This document shows, piece after piece, positions 11,473 to 21,603 of a stretch of 64,000 bases of DNA (position 1 is its first letter; every line of letters begins with the position of its first letter). The DNA is from Podospora bellae-mahoneyi. Taxonomy: Eukaryota > Ascomycota > Sordariomycetes > Sordariales > Podosporaceae. A program made the translations under genes and the position numbers. The DNA is taken from the NCBI RefSeq assembly GCF_035222275.1, contig NC_085885.1, forward strand, positions 3,472,001 to 3,536,000, given 5' to 3'. Below the pieces are notes generated by a model that worked only from the letters and a program-made list of their open reading frames with translations, did not search any database and was not told the DNA's origin.

Positions 11473-13211
11473 GACGACGGCGACGGTAGACTATATTGCG
11501 GAAAGATACGGTAAAGATGCGCGAATGAGAGGTGGTGAAGTTCGGCGATAAGCGTTCAAGAGGGAGGAGGACTGAGTGATGGTGGGATGATTGGGTGAAT
11601 GAGTTATGTCCCACGTCAAATCCCCGCACACCTAGAAGAAAAGTGCAGAAGGCTCGATAAGAACAAACTCAGCGCCGGGCCCCAATCATGGAATTGCGGT
11701 TTGGTGTGGGAGTTATATGCAAAGCTTCAGAACTTGGGATGCGCTCAGGGGCGCTCCGCGGCGGTTGGTAAAAGGCCGGGGACCTCCGGTGAGCCGTGGC
11801 CCAGATACCACAAGCAGTCGGGACTCGAGCGGGATCTGAGGCAACAGAGTCCAGTTTGGTTTCCTGTGTTCACGTCGAGAAGGGGGGGACAAAGAGCGAG
11901 TAATGGGTAACGGGTAATGAAAAAGACAGAGAGATGCCCTGTTGGGTGGATCGTTGAGTTTTGCGGCTGGTGCGAGGAATTTCGGTCGGGTGGCCCGCCA
12001 CTCGCGCCGAGGGGGTAACCTAACCAACGGCCACACTTTGGCAGCTGCTTCTCACGGGTGACGGATTCGGGTGAGAGAGACGATTTACCAGAATGATTTT
12101 ATCGCGATTGGCAGCGCCGAAGTATCGATGAAAAAGTGGAAAACAACAACGGTAAGCTTCGGGTGGAGGGGGACCAGTCGCAGTCGGGATCTGGGGGCGT
12201 CGCGAGCTGTAGATGTGGAGACAAGAGTGCAGCCCCACTTAAGTTTTAATCAACCGTCGGATTCCTTTTTGGGAAGCCACCTTGTGGCCCCGAAGGGGGC
12301 GATGAGAGCATCGTGAAGTGAAGAACCTCCAGATGGCACCATGTTTGGTAAGGTATCGTAATCCAACCTGGAATGAGTCAGGATGTGGTGAGAGATACAT
12401 ATAGAACATCTCATGATCCCGTGGATGATGCGGAAGAGTATTGGAGTTGAACAGTGCCGTCAGTATCGAACAGTGCAAAGACGCTCGCTGAGCCAATTTG
12501 CCTTTAGACTGGCAATTCACACAGAAATAGGGTCAGTCCGGAGCTGTATATCATAGCATGTGAAAATGGCTATCTTCGGTGTCGCCGGTGTTTTCACCTA
12601 CGCCTTACTGGCGTTTGATGCTTGAATCGGAACGCCGTCGTGTACCCATAAGATCATGGGATCCCACGATGGCTCCCGAGCTGTAGGTGTCTGCAACTGA
12701 CCTTTCATTCCATGCCCAATTCCGATCGATTATCATAATACCCCGAACAGCTAATTGCCCGACAAACAGCAATTCGGCAGAGCTACCATATACACAACCC
12801 ACCTACCAGGCCTGAGCTGCAAGGAGCCACGGGAGCTAAGCTGCCCCTCACCGCACAGAGCTGCTTTGAGACTCAGACTGACGTCAACGACCCTTTGTGC
12901 TGCGGCATCCTCCGATTCCTCCGCCGATTCGAACGGCCGAGCCTTCCCCTCATAAGTCACAGAACGGGTGTTCGATGACGCGGTGCAATTCAGGCACCCT
13001 GCGTCTCTGGCGTCCACGGGGTCCTCTTACATCATGGCTTCAGACGGGCCATATAGGAAAGGTATCCCAGGTCAGGAGCTCTCCTTTTTACACAAAACAC
13101 CACCCTAAACCTTCAAAGTCAACACACTACCCACTTCACACCGTGACCACTCCTACTACTACTACTACAACCGCACTCCTACCTACCAGATCATATTACA
13201 GCACCGCCATC
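11473..13211. other. Divergent promoter region of the F-box-like and bli-3 genes
   Basis: About 1.7 kb without a supported gene. GATCGAT at 12724-12730, about 485 bp upstream of the bli-3 ATG, matches the GATCGA core bound by the Neurospora white-collar complex. Pyrimidine/ACC-rich sequence at 13080-13200 looks like the bli-3 5' leader. Confidence 0.45.
12724..12730. promoter_or_regulatory. GATCGAT, candidate white-collar light element upstream of bli-3
   Basis: Matches the GATCGA core known from Neurospora white-collar binding sites and lies about 485 bp before the bli-3 ATG. A seven-base match alone is weak; the gene identity raises its plausibility. Confidence 0.4.
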
Positions 13212-13887
13212 ATGTCCTCAGGATTCTCCAACACATCGGGCGTCAAGCACCCCGACCCCTACAAGGAGGCCAACCTCGACACCCAGGTCTCCACTCAAAC
13301 TAAGCTCGACGACCTCAGCAAGTTCATGGATGCCTCCAAGTTCTGCATGATGACCACGGTCAACCCCAAGACCCATCAATTGGTCTCCAGATGCATGGCC
13401 CTGGCTGGTCAAGTAGGTTGACGCTCATGTAGCCCATCAATAACCGGATATTAACATTCAATTCCAGGAAAACGGCGGACTCGACCTCCTCTTCCACACC
13501 AATACCGAGTCAGGCAAGACCGACGACCTCGCCGCCGACACGCACATCAACGTTGGCTTCCTCAACAACTCTGGCGAATGGGCTTCCGTCAGTGGAACCA
13601 CCGAAGTCATCACTGATCGGGAGCTCGTAAAGAAGCACTACAAGCCTCATCTGAAGGCCTGGGTTGGCGACTTGGGCGATGGCGTCCACGATGGCTCTGC
13701 CAATGACCCCAGAATCGGCATCATCCGCGTCAAGATGGCTACAGCTCACTATGCCATCTCGCACAAGAACATTGCCGGCAGATTGACCGAGGTGGCCAAG
13801 GGTGTGGTGACTGGCGATACGGCCGTGGTGAACAAGCTGCGCGAGATTAGCGAAGAGGAGGTTTCCAAGCTCAGACTGACTCACTAG
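13212..13887 (+). CDS. bli-3: BLI-3 blue-light-inducible protein, pyridoxamine-phosphate-oxidase-like fold
   Basis: Two exons, 13212-13412 and 13468-13887, with a 55-nt intron; 206 residues. The sequence follows Neurospora BLI-3 closely: MMTTVNPKTHQLVSRCMALAG, then after the junction LLFHTNTESGKTDDLA, GEWASVSGT, LKAWVGDLGDGVHDG and NKLREISEEE near the end. The domain is the general-stress-protein branch of the split-barrel flavin-binding family. No enzymatic activity is firmly assigned. In Neurospora, bli-3 transcription is driven by the white-collar complex; a GATCGAT element upstream here is consistent with this. It ends tail-to-tail with DPH5, 123 bp apart. Confidence 0.93.
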
Positions 13888-14010
13888 AAGGGTTCCGGGG
13901 GCGGAAAGAAGCATCTCAAAATCTCAAGACATTAAACAGGCGTCATACGGGGAGCTAGCAAAGCTTGAGCATAGCCAAAATTGATTTTGTTTTCTTCTTT
14001 TGAAGCATTC

Positions 14011-14874
14011 TCAATGCTTTCCCTCATAATCAGCCTTCCATATCCTGTCCCAGTTCTCCTTGTTGACAGCAAATTCCCTGACATAGTCATGTTCCAGCTC
14101 GTGTGTCCTCCTGCCAAGCAGCACCAAACTGTGAAGCGGCCCTCCAAGCAGCTCATCGGCATCGCAAAGCTCTTTGAGTGTACCGGCAACAAACTTCTCC
14201 GTCTTGCCTCCCACCCTTGCAGCGCCAATAGCAAGACTGTCTGGCCCGTACACACCCTCCTTCTTTTCCTCCTCAACCTCCAGCATTTGACTGGCGCAAG
14301 TCCCGACGGTCATATACCTAGGTGGCTCATAAATCTTTCTCCCCCTCGCCATATTCTCCAAGCTCTGCTCCTTGACCTTGATATCCAGAAGCACCAACGT
14401 ATGCAGCCCAATCTGCCTATTCTCCTTGATCCGATCATAAAAGCTCGCCGGCCTCCAATTGTCCAAAAAGAACACCATCGACACCGTCTGCCCAAAGTTG
14501 TACAGCTGCAACCCCGCCGCGCCGATGCCAGACATGATGCTCGCGTTAGGCACAGTCGCGACTCGGATGCCGAGCTCGCGAGCCCTCAGGACGAGGTCGG
14601 TGTGTGTAGTCGCGCCAAAGGGGTCGCCGACGACGCAAAAGGCGACGTCCTCCTTGTCGGCATCGCGGAGGATCTCGTCCGAGTTGGACTCGACCATTTC
14701 GCGGTCAGCGATGGAGATGGGGCGGCCGTAGTAGGACTCGAGGACGGACTGGTCGACGAGGAGGATCGAGGTGTAGGCTTCGAGATAGACGCGGGAGGCG
14801 CGCTTGACGATCTCGAGGCCCTTGACCGTGATATCGGTCTCGTCTGAGAGGCCTAGGCCGACGAGGTAGAGCAT
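14011..14874 (-). CDS. DPH5: Diphthine methyl ester synthase
   Basis: Single exon, 287 residues from ATG 14872-14874. It begins [19 protein letters not shown] and contains [52 protein letters not shown] and [15 protein letters not shown], the hallmark order of the Dph5 SAM-dependent methyltransferase (tetrapyrrole-methylase fold). The enzyme tetra-methylates the intermediate on the conserved histidine of elongation factor 2 during diphthamide synthesis, in the cytosol. Length agrees with yeast Dph5 (300). The frame runs open upstream through UTR sequence, but only to a TTG. The gene is divergent from SNU23. Confidence 0.96.
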   Translation of the reverse strand: MLYLVGLGLSDETDITVKGLEIVKRASRVYLEAYTSILLVDQSVLESYYGRPISIADREMVESNSDEILRDADKEDVAFCVVGDPFGATTHTDLVLRARELGIRVATVPNASIMSGIGAAGLQLYNFGQTVSMVFFLDNWRPASFYDRIKENRQIGLHTLVLLDIKVKEQSLENMARGRKIYEPPRYMTVGTCASQMLEVEEEKKEGVYGPDSLAIGAARVGGKTEKFVAGTLKELCDADELLGGPLHSLVLLGRRTHELEHDYVREFAVNKENWDRIWKADYEGKH

Positions 14875-15300
14875 TTTGGTGGTCTGTGGGGGTACTGTAG
14901 GAGAGTGTAGTTCTAGGTGGTAAGGGAGGAGAACCTTGGTGGTGGGAGGGGAGGTGGGAAAGATTGTTTTTTTTTTTTTTTTATCGATGTTGAGTTTGAT
15001 GGGTACCTTGAATTCGGTGATGGGTAGGTGAGGGGAAAGGTACCGTACTATTAGCCTACCCCGCCAAAGCTGCCCCTCCAAAATTTCCAAAGACAAGCTT
15101 TCCAGTGGTGCTCAAAACCCCCCCCTCCCCCCCCCGGTCGATGGTTGTCCGCTGTTAACCGTGCACATTGAACAAACCAATTCACGACGCGGCGCGTTGA
15201 AACTTTCAACAATCCATTTCAACAAAACCAACACTTGTCCTCGAGAATTACCACCAACCTATCTACCATCTCTAACCCGCTCGTCGCATCAACCGCCAAG
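14875..15300. promoter_or_regulatory. Compact divergent promoter DPH5/SNU23
   Basis: The 426 bp between two start codons carries a 17-nt T tract (14966-14982) and, at about 15117-15136, two C tracts broken by a single T. Such homopolymers are common nucleosome-depleting promoter elements in fungi. No other motif was recognised. Confidence 0.4.
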
Positions 15301-16011
15301 ATGACAGGCAAAGGCTCCGCCTACGGCCAAGCAGCCGGCGACACCGACTTTCGCAAAAAGTACGACCTCGACGAGTACGCCGCCAAAGCTGCCGCCCGTG
15401 AAGCCGCCGAGAAGGAAGAGCGCAAAGCCCGGTACGAAGCCAAGCTGGCGGGCAAGAAATACTACAAGCCCATGGACGGTACCGAGACCCTCACTGTCGC
15501 GCGCAATGCCACGCAGGACTTCTCCAAGATGGTCGGCACGACGTCTCTGGTGCCAGCCGGCGCCGGAGTCGGAAAAAGAGGACGGGGCGCTGGCTTCTAC
15601 TGCGAGGCTTGCGACTTGACGTTCAAGGACAATCTACAATGGCTGGAGCACACGAATAGCATGCAGCACCAGCGGGCTGTCGGTGCGACGGGGCAGGTGA
15701 AGAAGGCGACGGCGGAGGAGGTGCATGCTAGGATTGAGGCGCTGTGGCAAAGGCAGCAGGAGTTGAAGAGGGAGCAGGTTATCACCTTGCAGGAGAGGTT
15801 GGAGGTTAGGAAGGAGGAGGAGGAGAAGGAAAGGGAGGAGAGGAGGAGGAAGAGGAAGGAGGCAGAGGAGAAGAAGAGGTTGGAGAAGGAGGCGGCGTTG
15901 AAGGCGAAGACGGACTATGGGGAGGATGTGAGGATCGAGGGGGAGCATGACGAGGATGATATGATGGCCGCCATGGGGTTTACTGGCTTCGGGACGACGG
16001 CGAAGAAATGA
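15301..16011 (+). CDS. SNU23: U4/U6.U5 tri-snRNP protein Snu23 (ZMAT2)
   Basis: Single exon, 236 residues, first ATG 15301. The N-terminus has DTDFRKKYDLDEYAAKAA and KYYKPMDG, then a matrin-type C2H2 zinc finger with Cys101, Cys104, His117 and His123 (CEACDLTFKDNLQWLEHTNS). Residues 135-210 are an Arg/Glu/Lys-rich helix. This layout is that of Snu23/ZMAT2, a component of the precatalytic B complex spliceosome that sits near the U6 ACAGA box and the 5' splice site. Upstream in-frame codons to 15235 lack an ATG. Confidence 0.93.
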   Translation: MTGKGSAYGQAAGDTDFRKKYDLDEYAAKAAAREAAEKEERKARYEAKLAGKKYYKPMDGTETLTVARNATQDFSKMVGTTSLVPAGAGVGKRGRGAGFYCEACDLTFKDNLQWLEHTNSMQHQRAVGATGQVKKATAEEVHARIEALWQRQQELKREQVITLQERLEVRKEEEEKEREERRRKRKEAEEKKRLEKEAALKAKTDYGEDVRIEGEHDEDDMMAAMGFTGFGTTAKK

Positions 16012-16574
16012 GTATCTTGCTCGGGGGTTTTGGTTATGTCTTTGCAAAAAGATTGGGTGGGCGAAAGATACCATATGCATGGCGTGGGCGTTTGGATTTT
16101 ATTGGAACATTTGGTTGGGACTAGCGGAAGAGTAACAGGCAAACAGAGTAAGGCTGCATAACGTCCCCAATAATGAATCATTTCGGATATCTTTTGCTGA
16201 ACATGAAAGCAAACAGTCTCGAGGCCCCCAATTCCGTGATGGTGGTTGGAACAGAGACCGGGACAGGGACCCCCTGTCGCCGTTTTCATTCGGGAGGCGG
16301 GGAACCGCCCGCTTTTGATCCCGCTGCTGCAAGAAGCCGCTGGACCCATGTCATCGTCTTGACACCATTCAAGTCGACAAACGCCCGGAGCCCCACGATT
16401 GCACGACAACATCAGTCTTACCAAACCAGCGTTGAATCGAACACGCCCAATCTCGTCCGCGAGTTTGACCCCGTGATTCAAACAAATACTTCCCAGTACC
16501 ACCCCGCCAAAACCTCCCAGCTAGCAGGCTTTAAGCACACAACACCATACCACAATCACCACATCATCAACACC
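16012..16574. other. Intergenic: SNU23 3' UTR and E2 promoter/leader
   Basis: No independent gene seen. The frame of the following E2 gene stays open back to about 16173 and includes ATGs, but that sequence is compositionally non-coding (ACC/CAC-rich leader). Confidence 0.4.
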
Positions 16575-17170
16575 ATGTCCAGCGTCTCTTCAGCAGCGGC
16601 CGCCTCCCTCCTCAAGCGACAGCTCAAACAAATGCAAACCGACAAAGACATTCCAGGCATTTCATGCGGCCTCGTCTCGGACAATAATATCTTCGAGTGG
16701 GAAGTCATGCTGATGATTAGCGACGAGTGTAAATACTACGGCGGTCTGTCTTCGCTTCTCAACCACCCCCTTATATCCCATCGCTAACCTTGTATGTGTA
16801 TACAGGAGGCAACTTCCGCGCCATCCTCACCTTCCCCCCAACCTATCCCTTGATGCCCCCCAAGCTCGTCTTCCAGTCACCCATCCCGTTCCACCCAAAC
16901 ATCTATCCCGACGGGAGATTGTGTATTTCGATCTTGCACCCCCCAGAAGAGGACATTTCGGGGTATGAAAAGGCTAGCGAGAGGTGGAGTCCGGTGCAGA
17001 GCCCCGAGTCGATATTGCTCAGTGTGATTAGCTTGTTTGAGGATCCGAATGACGAGAGTCCGGCGAATTTGGACGCGGCGGTGTTGTTGAGGGAGGAGAG
17101 GGAGGGAAAGAGTAGGGAGTTTAGGAAAAGGGTCAGGCAGTGTGTTAGGGAGAGTTTGGGAGAGGATTAA
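16575..17170 (+). CDS. Ubiquitin-conjugating enzyme E2, UBE2G1/Ubc15 type
   Basis: Two exons, 16575-16743 and 16806-17170, with a 62-nt intron (branch CGCTAAC); 177 residues. The UBC fold includes FEWEVMLMI, the HPN triad at residues 86-88, and the active-site Cys96 in GRLCISILHPPEED. The acidic insertion after it and ERWSPVQSPESILLSVISLF are diagnostic of the G group (UBE2G1/UBE2G2, yeast Ubc7, S. pombe Ubc15). The start LLKRQLKQMQ and end RKRVRQCVRESLGED favour the G1 branch. These E2s make K48-linked ubiquitin chains, partly in ER-associated degradation. A second AG three bases into exon 2 could remove one glycine. An ATG at 16575 was preferred over in-frame ATGs in the leader because it fits the family length. 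Confidence 0.93.
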
Positions 17171-17288
17171 GTTGGGATGTTAATTTTCTTGCGAAATAGC
17201 TGGCGTTAATGGCAGCCAGACAGCACAAAGCGAGAAAACCGGTTCAATCAAGCCATTCATATACTCTTCCTCTCCTGCCCTTGGAATT

Positions 17289-18701
17289 TCAAGAACTTTC
17301 CTCGACGAAACCCATCAACTTCCCCACTGTCCCATCCCACTCCTCATCCCACCTCCTCCTCCCCTCCTCCACGGCCCCCTTCTTCAAGTGTTTCAACTCG
17401 TTCTCCCCCTCCGGCTTCAACAACTCCCCCAGCACCCCCGCCAGCTCCTCCCCAGTCTCAAAACCCCTCCCATTCACCCCCTCCTTGACCAGCTCCCCAA
17501 AACTCTCATACCCCCCATACGCCACCACCGGCAGCCCAGCCCCAAACATGTCCACCACCTTCATCGGCAAATCCACCCCCGAAGAGCTCATATGCAGACA
17601 AACCCCCAGATCAGCACATGCCAGCAACCTGGCGTAGTCCTCAAAGGGTAGAAACAAAGTGGCAATCCTCACGTTAGGTAGCTTCCCTTCCTTGACCAGA
17701 GCATCAATCTTGTCGTCATAATACTCTTTTTGCGGTCCCTTCCCGGTGATGAGCGCCAGGATTGGGACCGCGTCAGGTCTGGCTGCGTACATGGTGAGGG
17801 CGGAGAGAAGAAGAGAGAAATCCTCGTCCGGTGTCCAGGACGTGCTCGAGACAAGAAGCTTCATCTTGCCCGAGACCAGGGCGCGGTAGTATTCCCTTCC
17901 GGAGGGGAATAATATCTTGTCTAGGGCTTCGTTGCGAGCGTCGGGGGAGAGGATAGGTTGGAAGATTGCCGCGGGCCGGTCGTGGACGGGGATCATGGGT
18001 TTGTGAGGGGGGATGCTGTAGGGGGCGGCGCGGAGTTGGCGGGCCATGGCGTTCGTCACCGTCAGGTGGTGAGAGCCTAAGCGACCGAGGTAGGTTTCGT
18101 AGATTTTGGAGAGGGAGACAAAGGGGTGGGAGGGTCCTTTGGTGGAGGAGAGGATTGTCCAGCCGTAGTTGTGCCAGTCGATTATCAGGTGGGAGTTGCG
18201 GAGGTAGGAGGTGAGGCTGGCGATGGCGAGGGTGGGGATGGAGGGGGGGGTTTGGACCAAAAGCCAGGCGGAGGGGGGGAGGAGGTAGAGGAGGAGGTAG
18301 GAGAGGTGGAGGATTTGGAAGATGACTTTGATAGGGGCGAATAGTAAGAAGGGGACAGAGGGAGGGCGGGAAGGAGGGGTGGGGAGGGGGATGAGGGTGA
18401 TGTTGGGATTGGTGAGGATGTCGGGGTGAGGAGAGGTTTCTATATGTGGTATTAGTGAGTGAGACTGGCGGGTGTGAACAGATGAATACATACCGAGATA
18501 TCCTATAAGCTTGACTTTTCCTCCATGTTTGGCGATGCTCAGGGCATGATATGTCATGCGGGGACTCCTCCCAATATCACCAAGGACCAGAATGTGAACT
18601 GGCACCCCCTTCCCTGTGGTGTGTCCATTGTATCTTGATGGCTTCAGGACGATGTAGGCTATTAATAAGCCCAAAAGGACAAGGCTGATGAGCCCTGCCA
18701 T
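17289..18701 (-). CDS. ALG1: Chitobiosyldiphosphodolichol beta-1,4-mannosyltransferase
   Basis: Two exons, 18701-18494 and 18439-17289, with a 54-nt intron (GTATGT, acceptor CATATAG); 452 residues. An N-terminal hydrophobic anchor (LISLVLLGLLIAYIVL) is followed by HILVLGDIGRSPRMTYHALS, then KVKLIGYL joined to ETSPHPD, LIIDWHNYGWTIL, VSSTSWTPDEDFSLLL and LGVCLHMSSSGVDLPMKVVD, the family-33 glycosyltransferase order. Alg1 adds the first mannose to GlcNAc2-PP-dolichol on the cytosolic face of the ER. Length matches yeast Alg1 (449). It is tail-to-tail with the E2 gene (118 bp) and divergent from the zinc transporter. Confidence 0.95.
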   Translation of the reverse strand: MAGLISLVLLGLLIAYIVLKPSRYNGHTTGKGVPVHILVLGDIGRSPRMTYHALSIAKHGGKVKLIGYLGMYSSVHTRQSHSLIPHIETSPHPDILTNPNITLIPLPTPPSRPPSVPFLLFAPIKVIFQILHLSYLLLYLLPPSAWLLVQTPPSIPTLAIASLTSYLRNSHLIIDWHNYGWTILSSTKGPSHPFVSLSKIYETYLGRLGSHHLTVTNAMARQLRAAPYSIPPHKPMIPVHDRPAAIFQPILSPDARNEALDKILFPSGREYYRALVSGKMKLLVSSTSWTPDEDFSLLLSALTMYAARPDAVPILALITGKGPQKEYYDDKIDALVKEGKLPNVRIATLFLPFEDYARLLACADLGVCLHMSSSGVDLPMKVVDMFGAGLPVVAYGGYESFGELVKEGVNGRGFETGEELAGVLGELLKPEGENELKHLKKGAVEEGRRRWDEEWDGTVGKLMGFVEESS

Positions 18702-19867
18702 GTCTGCGCTGTTGGCGTTTGTGAGCTGTTGGGTTAGATTCACTTCCGCCAACCGATGGCTAATAGTGACCAAGGCCAAGTGGCATCTGTCGGTTTCTCA
18801 AGTGTTGGCTGAATTACACTTGTCTGACAACCCAACTTACATCAGCCAACGATGGGCCCCGTGTGGTAAACTGACAGGTGCCAGTTGAACTGTCGACGTT
18901 GAACCTCAGCCTCGTGAAGCCAGCTGTGTCCTCAGCATCAGCCCTGCGTTAATAAGCTTAATTAGGAAGCTGAGATGGAGTGTGGTTGGAGGTGTTAGTG
19001 ATAGGTCATGAATGTGAGACTTCATTAACGCAGATTATCTGGGTGGGATGGTCGCGGTCTGGGCTGCATCGCGATGCATTGGCGGGGCCGGGGGTCAACA
19101 CGTTCGCAGCCACTGGACCAATCAGAAGCCACAATGTCCGTGGACCTTGATAGCCCTCTCCACCAGCCCAAGCCCGGCTCAGGGGTCAAAAAGGGAAGGC
19201 GGCCGTGGTGTGCAGCGAGTCCAGCGACAGGGAAAGGGAAGGTGGAGGGACAAATCTGGGGCAAGCAACAGCACGACATTCACCGTCTGGAAACACATCA
19301 AAAGTCCAGGCTGTCTCATCCCATCTCCTCTCAACTCACCCCCCGCCGCACTCTGACATATTGACATCTCTCTCTTCCCTGATCCTCTCTCCCAACAACG
19401 TGTGAAACCAGCGCGCCACCGTGTGTTGGGCTGTCCAGTGAGCCAGTGCCGTTCGTTTATCAACCACGGATACCAACAGTCCAATAACCCAAAATCCGTT
19501 GCGATTGCGGGTCTCGAGACGTCCCACGACATCATCGGTGGCTGCCCCTCGGAGTAAGTTTGCTGCATTGTCTTGCTTTTGGACGCCTTGAAATAAATTG
19601 AATTTTCTTGTTGACCGCCAAGGATCAGCTCCCCTGGTGATTTTGGGGCGACGCCTGATCGAGATTCCCGCCTGACGAGCGACTTTTCCCATCGATTCCC
19701 CATTCGCCATCCTTCACGATCAAAAACCGTTGCAGCCCCGGCGCAACCCCTCCCCGCGACTCCGACGTCAACCACATGTCCGCCAGCAGATAGCACCGGG
19801 AGTCATTGACGCTCCTCTCACTCTTTAATCAACGACACACAGTCACTCTCGACGACATCTTGCTACC
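18702..19867. other. Divergent promoter region ALG1/zinc transporter
   Basis: About 1.2 kb. A long minus-strand frame at 19179-19796 lacks family resemblance and has promoter-like composition. No gene accepted. Confidence 0.45.
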
Positions 19868-21603
19868 ATGACATCGACATACGCCTTGCCAGCGACAGCC
19901 ATCCATCAACATCATCCTTCCTCCGACCACGGCTGTTCGCATTCCCGTTCACATTCGCACTCCCACAGCCATGGTCACAACAACGGCCACTTACATAGCA
20001 CCTCATCACTGGGTGGACTGAGCCCGACTCGAAGCAGGAAGGAGTCCAGAGCTAATGGCGGTCACTCCCACAATCGCAGCCAGGATCATGACATCAACCA
20101 CACCAACCACCGAGCCAACTCGAGCGTCCCTAAGCCACTAAATCTCGGGCCGACGTTGAGTTCCAACGCGCACTGGAGGACCGAGTCGACACTGGGAGGC
20201 AAGCCTTTGGTTACACCAACCAGCGCCAGCTTCGACGCCGCCGGGATATACCAACCGCCGGCTTCCAGAGTGCGCGCCGATACACGCTCCCACGACCACT
20301 CCCACGACCATGACTACGATCACGGACATGGGCACAGTCATGATCATGACCATGGCCACGGTCATGGCCATGATCACTCGGTGGAGCGGTCAAGATTCAC
20401 AAAGTTCTTGCTACCGCGGATCGCGAGGTGGCCCCTAGTCCATGCGGTGGTAGTGGAGAAGGACTCTCGCCGAATATTCTACTTTATGTCGTATGTGCCA
20501 TCTCTTGTCCCCCTTTGCTATTATGCTTTCGGTTCGCCGACTAACCATTGCCGCTGTGCAGACTCAACCTCGCGTTTATGATGATCCAAGCATTTTACGG
20601 CTATGTCACAGATTCCCTTGGTCTGTTGAGTGACAGCATTCATATGTTCTTCGACTGCGTGGCATTGGCAGTCGGCCTGTTTGCTGCCGTTGCGAGCAAA
20701 TGGCCACCGAGCGAGCGGTTCCCATACGGCTTTGGCAAAATCGAGACGTTGAGCGGTTTTGCCAACGGTGTGTTTCTGATTCTCATCAGCGTCGAAATTA
20801 TGATTGAGGCGTGTGAGCGCATGATGGAGGGCAGGGAAACCAAACGGCTTGGAGAGCTGTTTGTGGTCAGCACGCTGGGCCTACTGGTCAATTTGGTGGG
20901 CATGGCGGCATTCGGGCACCATCATCATGGACATGATCATGGGCACTCTCATAGTGGTTGTGGTGGACATTCGCATGGTCACGATCACAAACACGACCAT
21001 GGCCATGATCACGACCACAGGGATGAGAAAAAGGATGCCCACGGTCACTCGCATTCGCACTCCCACGACAACGAAAACATGTACGGCATCTATCTTCATG
21101 TGTTAGCCGACACTTTGGGAAGCGCGGCTGTTATCGTATCGACCATTCTTACACACTTTTATAAGTGGGCTGGCTGGGATCCTCTGGCCTCTTTCCTCAT
21201 TGCTCTCCTGATTTTGCTTTCGGCGCTGCCGCTGGTCAAGTCTTCGGCAAGGAGGTTACTGCTTACGATTCCACCCGAGATCGAGTATAACTTGCGCGAT
21301 ACCCTGTCTGGAATCACAGGTTTGAAGGGTGTGGTCAGCTACGCGGCGCCCAAGTTTTGGATGGATGACCGGCACAGTGAGGGCGGGCCGGCGAATAAAC
21401 TGCTCGGTGTCATGCACGTTGTGGCGGGCCGGGGCATGGACATGGAGGACGTGCGGGATCGTGTGCGCAACTACCTGCTTGAACACAACATTGATATCAC
21501 GTTGCAGGTCGAGCGGGAAGGGGACACAAGCTGCTGGTGTGGCGTAGGACGGAGTCCGCTCTCCCAGGCTCACAAGTCGACAAATAGCATCAGCATCTTC
21601 TAG
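19868..21603 (+). CDS. Cation-diffusion-facilitator zinc transporter (Msc2/ZnT7 type), histidine-rich
   Basis: Two exons, 19868-20490 and 20562-21603, with a 71-nt intron (branch CTAAC); 554 residues. The first 180 residues carry two histidine-rich stretches of HxH/HDH units. Six membrane spans follow; the zinc-site HxxxD pairs are visible as SDSIHMFFD in span 2 and HVLADTLGS in span 5. A second His-rich loop lies between spans 4 and 5 (GHHHHGHDHGHSHSG and more). ERFPYGFGKIETLSGFANG is the ZnT5/ZnT7/Msc2 signature, which points to zinc import into the ER/Golgi lumen. Yeast Msc2 has about twice as many spans and pairs with Zrg17; this one is shorter, like ZnT7. Confidence 0.92.

Noticed and set aside
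16173-16574. An in-frame N-terminal extension of the E2 enzyme
   Set aside because: The frame is open by chance; the sequence is leader-like, and UBE2G enzymes are about 170 residues long.
19179-19796. A 205-codon minus-strand frame upstream of the zinc transporter
   Set aside because: It overlaps the promoter/leader of the transporter, is rich in Trp, Arg and Cys as random frames are, and matches no family.
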